NCBI GenBank assembly: GCA_041394885.1
Contig: JAWKHI010000024.1
Location: forward strand, 1 to 64,000
DNA length: 64,000 nt
From: DSOI01 sp041394885
GTDB taxonomy: Bacteria > Acidobacteriota > Terriglobia > Bryobacterales > Bryobacteraceae
Reading direction: 5' to 3'
Part shown: one piece after another, positions 33,586 to 41,575 of the stretch
How the letters are laid out: the number at the start of each line of letters is the position of its first letter
Position numbering within the stretch: position 1 is the first letter of the stretch
Translations under genes and position numbers: made by a program
The notes under the pieces: generated by a model
Databases searched by the model: none
What the model saw: the letters and a program-made list of their open reading frames with translations, nothing else
Told to the model about the DNA's origin: nothing

Positions 33586-35780
33586 CAGGCGCAGTGGTTG
33601 CGGACAAACTCGAGGGCCTGATCGGCAGGCATGGGGCGCGCGAAGAGATAGCCTTGTCCGAAACGGCACCCGAGTTCCTGGAGGCGCTGCGCCTGGCCGG
33701 CTGTCTCTACGCCTTCGGCTACGACGCTCATGCCGAGGCCGGTGGCAAGACCGATCATGGTGCGTGTGAGTTCCACCGACTGTTCGTTCTCACAGAGATC
33801 CTGGGTGAAAGAGCGGTCAATCTTGAGCCAATCGAAGGGGAGGCGGGCGAGGTAGTTCAGGGAAGAGTAGCCGGTGCCGAAGTCATCGATTTTGAGGCCG
33901 ACGCCGAGAGCCTTGAGATCGGCGAAGATGGTGCGCGCGCCCTCAATGTCGGACATGAGAACGGACTCGGTGACTTCGAGTTGGAGGCAAGGAGGTTCGA
34001 GGCCGGAATCGCGAAGCGCCTGGCTGACCTCGATGGGGAGTTCGGGGCGGAGTTGATTGACGGAGACGTTGACGCTGACTTCGAGGTTGTTCCGGCCGAG
34101 AATCCGCTGCCAGCGGCGGACATCGGCGCAGGCGTCGGCAATGACGGAGCGTCCGACTTCGACGATGAGGCCCGTTTCTTCGAGGATGGGAATGAAGTCC
34201 GCGGGGAGAACGATGCCGCGGGTGGGATGGTTCCAGCGGAGGAGCGCCTCGAAGCCGACCACGGAATGGCTGATGAGGTCGACCTTCGGTTGGTAGTAGA
34301 TTTCGAACTGGCGATGCTCGACGGCGCGGCGTAAGTCGGTTTCCGCGCGAAGGCGTTCCATGGCCCAACTGCGCATGGCGGGGCGGAACATGGCACAGCG
34401 GCCGCTATCGCCGGCCTGGGCGCGATTGAGGGCGAGTTCGGCGTCGCGCAGGATGTCGTCGGCGGAGGAGTATTGGTCATGCACGACGACGATGCCGAAA
34501 CCGGTCGCGGTGAACAGCTCCGAGCCTTGGAGGGAGAAAGGGGCCTGGAGGTCGCGTTGGAGCCGGCGGGCGACGCCCAAGGCGAGGTCCTCATCGGCGA
34601 TTTCGGCAAGGAGAATACCGAAGCGGTCACTGTCGAGGCGGCCCACTTTGTCTTCAGGGCGTCCGCCGCCGGCACCTCGCACGCCGGCATGGATGCGGCG
34701 GGCAACTTCGCGGAGCAGTTGGTCGGCGATGGGGTAGCCGAGAGTATCGTTGATCAGCTTGAAGCGCTCAAGGCTGAGGACGAGGACCGCGAAGCCGGGG
34801 GCGGGCGGCCGCTGGGCGGGGTCCGGATAGAGGTTGGCGTGGCGGCTGCGCTGCTCGAGGCGGCGTCCGACAAGGTCGGTAAAATGAGAGCGATTGGCGA
34901 GACCGGTCAAGGGATCGACGGCTTTGGTCTCGGTGACGTCGATGAGAGTGGCGGCCAGCGCGACGGCCGCACCGGCGGTGTCGCGGCGCACGTCGCCACG
35001 GCAGAGCATCCAGCGGTAGCTGCCGTTCTGGTGCAGGAGGCGGCACTCACTGAGGAACTCGTTTTCGTGGCTGCGGTTGACCTCCGCCAAGCGGCGCTCG
35101 AAGCCGTCGCGGTCACCGGGGTGAATGAGCTTGAGCCAATTGTCGGGCCGCGGCTGATTTTCGGAATAGCCCAGCCGGTGCCAGCAGGCTTCCGACAGCG
35201 AGCCTCGATTGGAGAGCAAGTCCCAATCCCAGCGTCCGTGATCCTCGGCGCGAGGGTTGGCGCGAGCGGTGTCAGGGGTGGATCGGCGCAAATGGGAGCG
35301 AATACGGGCCAGGGCGACGGGGAAGTCGACGGGTTTGGTGATGAAGTCGTTGGCGCCGAGGTTGAGGGCCTCAACCACAGACTCGCTGTCGTTGACGGCA
35401 GTGACCATGATGACGGGGAGGTCCGAGAAGGCTTTGGAGGATCGGAGAATCTTCAACGTCTCAAAGCCGTTCATTTCAGGCATCATGTAGTCGAGCAGGA
35501 CAATAGCAGCGGAATTTTTGGCTAGCCAGTCGAGGGCTTTGCGCCCGTCGGCTGCGGTCTCCACCCAGTAGCCGGCGCGCTCGAGACGCCGGGCCATGAT
35601 TTCGCGATTATGCGGTTCATCGTCAACGACCAGCACAATTGTCGCGCCGGTTGCGGGTCCAGCGGTATCGCACACCGTCCGCGATGTCGCGGAGGCGTGG
35701 CCTTCGTTTGGGCTCATGGTGGTGTAGGCGGCCTCGTTCCCTGCCATTGGGCAATTAGTCCCTTTTGTCATCATCGACAT
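33528..35780 (-). CDS. REC-PAS-(degenerate GGDEF)-EAL response regulator / c-di-GMP phosphodiesterase
   Basis: 750 residues from ATG 35778-35780; GTG 35789 and TTG 35786 are alternative starts, the latter six bases from a TAAAGT -10-like hexamer. A receiver domain (VLVVDDEP, then LLDYMMPEMNG with the phospho-acceptor Asp) is followed by a PAS-like domain (WHRLGYSENQP), then a GGDEF-type domain with SLERFKLINDTLGY but GRLDSDRF where GGDEF should be, so diguanylate cyclase activity is probably lost. The EAL domain keeps FEALLRWNHP, LKIDDFGTGYSS and VAEGVET, so it should degrade c-di-GMP. It lacks an adjacent kinase. The 3' end overlaps the TrpB2-like gene. Confidence 0.87.
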   Translation of the reverse strand: MSMMTKGTNCPMAGNEAAYTTMSPNEGHASATSRTVCDTAGPATGATIVLVVDDEPHNREIMARRLERAGYWVETAADGRKALDWLAKNSAAIVLLDYMMPEMNGFETLKILRSSKAFSDLPVIMVTAVNDSESVVEALNLGANDFITKPVDFPVALARIRSHLRRSTPDTARANPRAEDHGRWDWDLLSNRGSLSEACWHRLGYSENQPRPDNWLKLIHPGDRDGFERRLAEVNRSHENEFLSECRLLHQNGSYRWMLCRGDVRRDTAGAAVALAATLIDVTETKAVDPLTGLANRSHFTDLVGRRLEQRSRHANLYPDPAQRPPAPGFAVLVLSLERFKLINDTLGYPIADQLLREVARRIHAGVRGAGGGRPEDKVGRLDSDRFGILLAEIADEDLALGVARRLQRDLQAPFSLQGSELFTATGFGIVVVHDQYSSADDILRDAELALNRAQAGDSGRCAMFRPAMRSWAMERLRAETDLRRAVEHRQFEIYYQPKVDLISHSVVGFEALLRWNHPTRGIVLPADFIPILEETGLIVEVGRSVIADACADVRRWQRILGRNNLEVSVNVSVNQLRPELPIEVSQALRDSGLEPPCLQLEVTESVLMSDIEGARTIFADLKALGVGLKIDDFGTGYSSLNYLARLPFDWLKIDRSFTQDLCENEQSVELTRTMIGLATGLGMSVVAEGVETAGQAQRLQELGCRFGQGYLFARPMPADQALEFVRNHCACYAGRDGKPASAIASSPSS

Positions 35781-35897
35781 GCGCAACACCCGACTTTAGC
35801 GGTACGAGTGTCTCAATAATCCAGGAACCGCACCCCGCCTAGGGTGATCTTCGGTGACGACGTGCGGCGCTGCGAGAATCCCGTACACTGGTCTGTT

Positions 35898-36763
35898 GTG
35901 AGACCCATTCTCTTTCTTATCGTCGCGATAGCGCTCCCTGCCCAGGATTTTTCCGACATCAAGGTGGAAAAGGTCGGCGCGGGTTACACGTTCACCGAGG
36001 GGCCGGTGTGGTCCAAGCAGGGCTTCCTGCTTTGGAGCGATGTGCCCAACAATCGAATCTGGAAGCTGGCGCCGGGGGAGAAACCGGAGGTATTCCGGGA
36101 GAACTCAACGGCGCCAACGGCAACACCTACGACGCCAAGGGGAATTTCTATTCGTGCGAGAGCCGGACGCACCGGGTGGTGCGGATGGACAAAAAGGGCA
36201 AGATCGAGGTACTGGCCGAGACCTACGAGGGTAAGCGCCTGAATGCGCCGAACGACATCACCGTGCGGCGGGACGGGCATGTGTACTTCACCGACCCGGC
36301 GTTCGGCGACTATCAAAACGAAGGACGTCAATTGGATTTCTACGGCGTTTACCACATCCCGCCCAAGGGTCCGATGGAGTTGGTGGCCAAGCCGAAGGGA
36401 CGTCCAAACGGGATCGCGCTGTCACCGGACGGCAAGACTCTGTACGTGGACAACTCCGACGAGCGGGCCGTTTATGCCTACGACCTCGACAAGAACGGCA
36501 AGGCGTCGAACGAACGGGTGCTGATCTCGAACGTCGACGGGTCACCGGACGGGATGGCCATCGATGAGAAGGGCAATCTGTACGTGACGGCGAACAAGCT
36601 GGACATCTATTCGCCGGAAGGCAAGCTGATCCACCAGATCGAGGTAGCTGAGATGCCGCGAAACTGCGCGTTCGGGGACGGCGATCTCCAAACGCTGTAC
36701 GTCACGGCGCTCACGTCCGTTTACCGGATACGGATGCCGGTGAAGGGCGCGGTACCGTACTAA
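35898..36763 (+). pseudogene. SMP-30/gluconolactonase-family gene with a frameshift
   Basis: The gene starts at GTG 35898 with a signal peptide (RPILFLIVAIALPAQ) and the family start FTEGPVWSKQGFLLWSDVPNN. Around 36101-36106 the frame must shift by -1 to continue with NGANGNTYDAKGNFYSCES, then NAPNDITVRRDGHVYFTDP, GRPNGIALSPDGKTLYV and SPDGMAIDEKGNLYV, which keep the metal-binding Asn/Asp pattern of the six-bladed propeller. Without the shift, the first frame ends at 36242. One missing base in AACTCAACGG would explain it, for example a lost C. This is either a pseudogene or a sequencing error. The intact product would be a lactonase or gluconolactonase-like enzyme in the periplasm. A -10-like TACACT lies 8 nt before the start. 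Confidence 0.8.
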
Positions 36764-36768
36764 CGAAC

Positions 36769-37215
36769 ATGGCAGCCCCATCGCGCCGCTACCCGCAGCG
36801 TCCCCTGCTGGGCGTTGGGGCGCTGATCCTCAAGCGTGATTCGATACTTCTCGTGGAACGAGGCAAGCAGCCGCTGAAGGGATATTGGTCACTGCCCGGC
36901 GGATTGGTGGAGATTGGAGAGGGACTGGCGGCGGCGGTGGAGCGCGAGGTGCTCGAGGAGACGGGGCTGGTAGTGAAGGCAGGTCCCGTGGTGGAGATTT
37001 TCGAGCGAATCATGCGGGACAAGAACGGCAAGCCGGAGTATCACTACGTCCTGATCGATTACTTGTGCAAGGTAACCGGCGGCGAGTTGCGTGCGGGGGA
37101 TGATTCGTCGGCGGTGCAATGGACGCGGCGGAAGGATCTGGGGACGGTGAAGTTGACCGAAGGAACACTCGCGGTGATCGAGCGGGCGTTCACTCGCCGG
37201 AGTGCGAGCAGCTGA
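36769..37215 (+). CDS. Nudix hydrolase
   Basis: 148 residues from ATG 36769, 5 nt after the SMP-30 stop. The Nudix box is intact: GGLVEIGE, then an 8-residue spacer, then REVLEETGL. The preceding GYWSLP is typical of the family's strand before the box. Nudix enzymes hydrolyse nucleoside diphosphate derivatives; the substrate (ADP-ribose, NAD(H) or a dNTP) cannot be told from the motif. Tight spacing suggests cotranscription with the SMP-30-family gene. It converges with the enolase-superfamily gene, 9 bp apart. Confidence 0.87.
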   Translation: MAAPSRRYPQRPLLGVGALILKRDSILLVERGKQPLKGYWSLPGGLVEIGEGLAAAVEREVLEETGLVVKAGPVVEIFERIMRDKNGKPEYHYVLIDYLCKVTGGELRAGDDSSAVQWTRRKDLGTVKLTEGTLAVIERAFTRRSASS

Positions 37216-37224
37216 ACCGCGGCG

Positions 37225-38364
37225 CTACCAGATAGTGGCCACCGGGAGGCCGCCGGTCCAGACCTTTTCATTCGGCCGGTAGCCGAAGCCCGGCTGGCCG
37301 GAGAGTTGGATCTTTCCGCCAGCGGCCCTCGGTTCGCCTTCGAGGAGCCAGTCCTTCGTCCCTCCTCGAAAAATATCCAGGAATTCGCAGTAGGGTGTCA
37401 TCCGCTCTTCCAGAGAGGCAAGGAAATGATAGGTGGGCGCTCCGACTCCATGGCAGATGAGTTGGACGCCTGCGAGGCGGGCGAGGGCGGCGATGCGATT
37501 GAGTCCGGTGACGCCGCCGGCGCGATAGATGTCGGGCTGGACCAGGTCCACGCATCCCTCCTCGATGAGGCGGCGGAATCCTTCGAGCGTGTATTCGTGC
37601 TCGCCGCCGCTCACTTTGCAGGAGACACGCTGGCGGATTTCCCGGTAGCCGGCATAGTCGTCGGGGAAAACGGGTTCTTCGATCCAGGCGATGCCGTAGG
37701 GCTCGAGGCGTTCCATCATGCGCAGGGTGTAGGCGACATCCCAAGCCATGTAGATATCGAGGGCGAGCAGACCGTGGGGCCCGAGAACGTCGCGTGCTTG
37801 CGCGACGGCGTCTCGATTGGCTTGCATCCCCTGCTCACCATGGGCGGGGCCGTAGGGCACGGCGATCTTCATGTGCCGGATGCCGAATTCGGCGAGAGCG
37901 GAGGGATCGTTGCCGGTGTAGTAGGCGTCGAGTGAGCGGCGTTGCGCACCGAGGAGCGCGTACACCGGCTTTTCCTCGATCTTGCCGCGCGCGTCCCACA
38001 GGGCAAGATCGATCGCCGACAGGACGCATTGGGACAGGCCGCCGCGGCCGTAGAACACCGAGGCCCTATAAAGCTGGCTGGCGATGATTTCGGCGTCGAG
38101 AACCGACTTGCCGACGACGAGCGCGCGCATCTGCTCATCGATAATGGAGGCCGCCGCGGAACCTTTCCCCCCTCCGCAGAAGCCGTAGCCGCGGGTGCCA
38201 TCGTCGAGTTCCACTTCCACCAAGGCCGCCGACATGCGGCCGAACCAGGAGGACCGGCGGAGTTGATACTCGGGATAAATCGACATCGGGTTGGCGATGA
38301 CGGACTCAGTGAGCCAGGAGGCGGCCATCGGCGCGACGTGACAACGCAGGGCGCGAATGCGCAT
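37225..38364 (-). CDS. Enolase-superfamily dehydratase (L-rhamnonate dehydratase-like)
   Basis: 379 residues from ATG 38362-38364; a longer in-frame start at 38427 overlaps the divergent ECF gene and is rejected. It has the bidomain enolase fold: an N-terminal capping domain, then a barrel with a base Lys region (IRHMKIAVPYG) and metal ligands on successive strands, LALDIYMAWD (Asp), WIEEPVFPDDY (Glu), SGGEHEYT (Glu), and a catalytic His in LICHGVGAPTYH. The pattern GEHEYT and IEEPxxPDDY fits L-rhamnonate dehydratase and related acid-sugar dehydratases. The sugar acid used is not certain. It is divergent from the ECF sigma gene. Confidence 0.8.
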   Translation of the reverse strand: MRIRALRCHVAPMAASWLTESVIANPMSIYPEYQLRRSSWFGRMSAALVEVELDDGTRGYGFCGGGKGSAAASIIDEQMRALVVGKSVLDAEIIASQLYRASVFYGRGGLSQCVLSAIDLALWDARGKIEEKPVYALLGAQRRSLDAYYTGNDPSALAEFGIRHMKIAVPYGPAHGEQGMQANRDAVAQARDVLGPHGLLALDIYMAWDVAYTLRMMERLEPYGIAWIEEPVFPDDYAGYREIRQRVSCKVSGGEHEYTLEGFRRLIEEGCVDLVQPDIYRAGGVTGLNRIAALARLAGVQLICHGVGAPTYHFLASLEERMTPYCEFLDIFRGGTKDWLLEGEPRAAGGKIQLSGQPGFGYRPNEKVWTGGLPVATIW

Positions 38365-38413
38365 ATACGAATCATTGTCCGCCAAGTAATATGATTGATG
38401 GGATCGTAAGCCG

Positions 38414-38986
38414 ATGAGTTCAGGCAACGTAACGCAACTGCTGCTGGGATGGCGCGGCGGGTCTGGAGAAGCCCTCGACGCATTGATGCCGCTGGTCTAT
38501 GCGGAACTGCGGCGGATCGCGGCGAATTTCCTGCGGCGGGAAGACGCGGGCCATACGCTGCAAAGCACCGCGCTGGTGCATGAGGCCTACTTCCGGCTGG
38601 TGGACCAGAAGCAGGTGAACTGGCAGAATCGCGCGCATTTTTTCGCGGTGGCGGCGCGCATGATGCGGCGGATCCTGGTGGACCATGCGCGGAAGAACAT
38701 GGCGGGCAAGCGCGGGGCCGGGGTTACGCTGCTCTCCATCGACGAGCAGCTGGCCGGGAGCGGAGAGCGGGAATTCTCCCTGGTGGCGCTCGACGACGCC
38801 ATGCGCGCGCTGGAGGAACTGGATCCACAGCAAGCCAAGCTCGTGGAACTGCGCTTCTTCGCCGGACTGTCGGTGGATGAGACCGCCGAGGTGTTGGGCG
38901 TCTCGCCGGCCACGATCAAGCGGCACTGGGTGACAGCGAAAGCGTGGCTCTATCGGGAGCTGAACGCGGACACCACGCGGGACTGA
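38414..38986 (+). CDS. ECF sigma factor, TIGR02999 type
   Basis: 190 residues. Region sigma-2 is MPLVYAELRRIAANFLRRE with the conserved HTLQSTALVHEAYFRLVDQ segment. Sigma-4 is LDPQQAKLVELRFFAGLSVDETAEVLGVSPATIKRHW with a helix-turn-helix. This SigK/TIGR02999-type ECF is characteristic of Acidobacteria and Planctomycetes and usually lacks an adjacent anti-sigma gene. The following gene (CRTAC1 protein) starts 16 bp after its stop, with its own -10-like TACAAT, so the two may be functionally linked, but I do not see a target promoter. Confidence 0.88.
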   Translation: MSSGNVTQLLLGWRGGSGEALDALMPLVYAELRRIAANFLRREDAGHTLQSTALVHEAYFRLVDQKQVNWQNRAHFFAVAARMMRRILVDHARKNMAGKRGAGVTLLSIDEQLAGSGEREFSLVALDDAMRALEELDPQQAKLVELRFFAGLSVDETAEVLGVSPATIKRHWVTAKAWLYRELNADTTRD

Positions 38987-39002
38987 TTTACAATAGCGAC
39001 TG

Positions 39003-40670
39003 TTGCGGAACGCATATCTGGCCGCGCTGCTCGTGTGCCGTTGCCTGGCGCAACCGGCGCCGCTGCCGCGGTTCATCGACGTCACCAAGGCGAGCGGAAT
39101 CCGGTTCGAGAACGCGTCGAGCCCCACCTCGCGCAAGTACCTGCCGGAGACGATGACGGGCGGCGTGGCGATGTTCGACTACGACTCCGACGGCCGGCTG
39201 GACCTCTACTTCGTCAACGGCGCGCAGTTGGCCGATCCGATGGAACCTGGGAGCGTGCCAGATAAAACGAACCCGCGATTCTGGAACCGGCTGTATCGCA
39301 ACCTGGGCAACGGCGCATTCGCGGACGTAACGGAAAAGGCCGGCGTAGGCGGGAGCGGCTACGGGATGGGCGTGGCGACGGGCGATTATGACAACGACGG
39401 CGATCCGGACCTCTATGTGACCAACATCGGGCGCAACCTCCTGTTCCGCAACAATGGGGACGGGACGTTCCGGGATGTGACGGCGGCGGCGGGTGTGGGC
39501 GCGGGAGGATGGTCCACCGGAGCGGTTTTTGTGGACTATGACGGGGACGGGAAGCTGGACCTGATGGTAGCGCGGTACCTCGAGTGGGACTTCGGCATGG
39601 ATATTTATTGCGGGGCGCGCAAGCCGGGGTACCGGTCCTATTGCCATCCGGATCAATTCGCGGCGGTGAGCCACCTGCTGTTTCGCAACAATGGCGATGG
39701 TACATTCCGGGACGCGAGCCGGCAGAGCGGGATCGCGGAGCACAAGGGCAAAGGCCTCGGGGTGGCATTTGACGACTATGACGGCGATGGACGGCCCGAC
39801 ATCGTGGTGGCGAACGACTCCGCGCCCCAGCAATTATTCCGCAACCGGGGCGACGGGACGTTCGAAGAAGTGGGGCTCGAGGCAGGGATTGCCTACGACG
39901 ATGAGGGACGGACGTTCGCCGGCATGGGCGTGGATTTCGCCGATTACGACAATGACGGCCGGCCGGACGTCTTTATCAACGCGCTGGCGAGCCAGCGGTA
40001 TGCCCTGTTCCGTAGCGGCAAAGACGGGTTCGAGTATTGGACAGGCCGGTCCGGACTGGGAGCGATTACGGCGAAGCGTTCCGGATGGGGGGCGCGGATG
40101 GTGGATTACGACAACGACGGCTGGAAGGATCTGTTGGTGGGGCAGGGCCACGTGATGGACAACATCGCGCTGACGCAACCGGGCGTGCAGTATCTGGAGC
40201 CGCTGCTGCTGGCGCGCAACATCGCGGGCCGGTTCGAGGATGTGTCGCGCGCAAGCGGCGAAGCGTTCCAAACACCGATGGCGGCGCGCGGAGTGGCGTT
40301 GGGCGACCTGGACAACGACGGGTTCCTGGATGCGGCGATCAATTGCAACAATGGCCCGGCGGTGATCCTGCGCAACGGGGGCGGCAACGGAAATCACTGG
40401 TTGATCGTGTCGACGGTTGGATCCAGGAGCAACCGCGACGGGATGGGCGCGCGGGTGACGATTGCGACGGAGGCGGGGCGCCGCCGGGCGGTAGTGAGCA
40501 CGGGCGGGAGTTATCTTTCGGCGAGCGACAAACGGGTCCACTTTGGGCTAGGGAGGGAACGGTTGGTGCGGCGGGTGGAAGTGCAGTGGCCGGCCGGAGG
40601 GGTCGAGGTGTTGGAGAATGTGGCGGCGGACCAAGTGCTGACGGTGCGCGAGCCCGGCGCGACGCAATGA
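39003..40670 (+). CDS. CRTAC1/ASPIC-UnbV family secreted repeat protein
   Basis: 555 residues from TTG 39003. A signal peptide (LAALLVCRCLAQ) is followed by at least eight FG-GAP/VCBS-like calcium-binding repeats of the form DYDNDGxxDLY (for example ATGDYDNDGDPDLYV, VDYDGDGKLDLMV, ADYDNDGRPDVFI, GDLDNDGFLDAAI), each with the DxDxDG calcium loop. The C-terminal about 70 residues (VGSRSNRDGMGARVTI, then HFGLGRERLVRRVEVQWPAGG) fit ASPIC/UnbV. It is an extracellular or periplasmic beta-propeller-like protein of unknown function. TACAAT lies 8 nt before the TTG, which suggests a leaderless message. Confidence 0.87.
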   Translation: MRNAYLAALLVCRCLAQPAPLPRFIDVTKASGIRFENASSPTSRKYLPETMTGGVAMFDYDSDGRLDLYFVNGAQLADPMEPGSVPDKTNPRFWNRLYRNLGNGAFADVTEKAGVGGSGYGMGVATGDYDNDGDPDLYVTNIGRNLLFRNNGDGTFRDVTAAAGVGAGGWSTGAVFVDYDGDGKLDLMVARYLEWDFGMDIYCGARKPGYRSYCHPDQFAAVSHLLFRNNGDGTFRDASRQSGIAEHKGKGLGVAFDDYDGDGRPDIVVANDSAPQQLFRNRGDGTFEEVGLEAGIAYDDEGRTFAGMGVDFADYDNDGRPDVFINALASQRYALFRSGKDGFEYWTGRSGLGAITAKRSGWGARMVDYDNDGWKDLLVGQGHVMDNIALTQPGVQYLEPLLLARNIAGRFEDVSRASGEAFQTPMAARGVALGDLDNDGFLDAAINCNNGPAVILRNGGGNGNHWLIVSTVGSRSNRDGMGARVTIATEAGRRRAVVSTGGSYLSASDKRVHFGLGRERLVRRVEVQWPAGGVEVLENVAADQVLTVREPGATQ

Positions 40671-40689
40671 GCTGTTGACGCAATGAGCC
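40661..40689. repeat. 12-bp direct repeat at the end of the CRTAC1 gene
   Basis: GACGCAATGAGC occurs at 40661-40672 and again at 40678-40689, spanning the stop codon (40668-40670) of the CRTAC1 gene. It looks like a micro-duplication and could have arisen by slippage. Confidence 0.6.
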
Positions 40690-40699
40690 ATTGACGGCG

Positions 40700-41563
40700 C
40701 TATTGCGAGTAGGCTTCGAGGATGGCGGCGTTGTCGGCGGCGCCGAAGCCAGATTGCTCGGCCTTTTCGAGGAGTCTCTCGTGGGTGATCGAGAGCGGCA
40801 ATTCGATACCGGCGCGTCCGGCCTCGGCGAGAATGAGGCGCACGTCTTTGTGGTGCTGTGCAAGGCGAGCTTCGGGCGTCCAATCGCGCTGCACCATTTT
40901 CGGCCCCTTGCGATCCATGGCGGTGGAAAAGGCAGGACCGGCGCGAAGAACGTCGAGGGCGAGCGCAGGGTCCACACCGGAGGCCTGGGCCAAGGCGAGA
41001 CCTTCGGCGACGGCGGCGCGGTTCAAGCCGAGTACGAGATTGACGATGAGTTTCATGCGTGCGCCGGAGCCGCAGTCGCCGGTATGGAAGATACGGGCGG
41101 CGAAACATTCCAGCAGAGAGGTGCAACGCAGGATGTCGGCCGAGGCGCCACCGGCCATGACGACGGCTGCGCCTTCGCGCACCTGCCGGCTGGATCCGGC
41201 GACGGTGGCGTCCACGTAGCGCGGCACACGTGCGCCGAGATCGGCCATCGCGGCGGGCTCGCCGGTGGTGGTGTCGACGACAACCGCGCCGGGTTCGAGA
41301 GCGGGAACGAGATCATCGATGACCGTGGCCGAGACGGAGGAATCGGGGAGCGATAGAACGACGAAGGCGGCTCCGGCGGCAGCTTGTGCGGAGGAAGATT
41401 CCGGGACGCCGCCCAGTTGCGCAAAGGCGGCCAGGCGTGCGGGATCGGTGTCGAAGCCCGAGACGGCGAATCCGGCAAGCAGGAATCGTTCCGCGAGCGC
41501 TGAGCCGAGCAGGCCGAGGCCGATGAGTCCGACGCGATTCTCCACCCGTTCATTGTCCGACAC
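40700..41563 (-). CDS. NAD(P)-dependent 3-hydroxyisobutyrate dehydrogenase-family protein
   Basis: 287 residues from GTG 41561-41563. The Rossmann motif VGLIGLGLLGSALAERFL is at the N-terminus, and the catalytic Lys lies in ARMKLIVNLVLG with downstream GLNRAAVAEGLALA. This is the beta-hydroxyacid dehydrogenase family, which reduces or oxidises hydroxyacid or hydroxyimine substrates. The specific substrate is unknown. It is 12 bp after the ADOP permease gene in the same direction, so likely in one operon. A 12-bp direct repeat (40661-40672 and 40678-40689) lies in the gap to the converging CRTAC1 gene. Confidence 0.85.
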   Translation of the reverse strand: MSDNERVENRVGLIGLGLLGSALAERFLLAGFAVSGFDTDPARLAAFAQLGGVPESSSAQAAAGAAFVVLSLPDSSVSATVIDDLVPALEPGAVVVDTTTGEPAAMADLGARVPRYVDATVAGSSRQVREGAAVVMAGGASADILRCTSLLECFAARIFHTGDCGSGARMKLIVNLVLGLNRAAVAEGLALAQASGVDPALALDVLRAGPAFSTAMDRKGPKMVQRDWTPEARLAQHHKDVRLILAEAGRAGIELPLSITHERLLEKAEQSGFGAADNAAILEAYSQ

Positions 41564-41575
41564 TGTTGTTCACGG

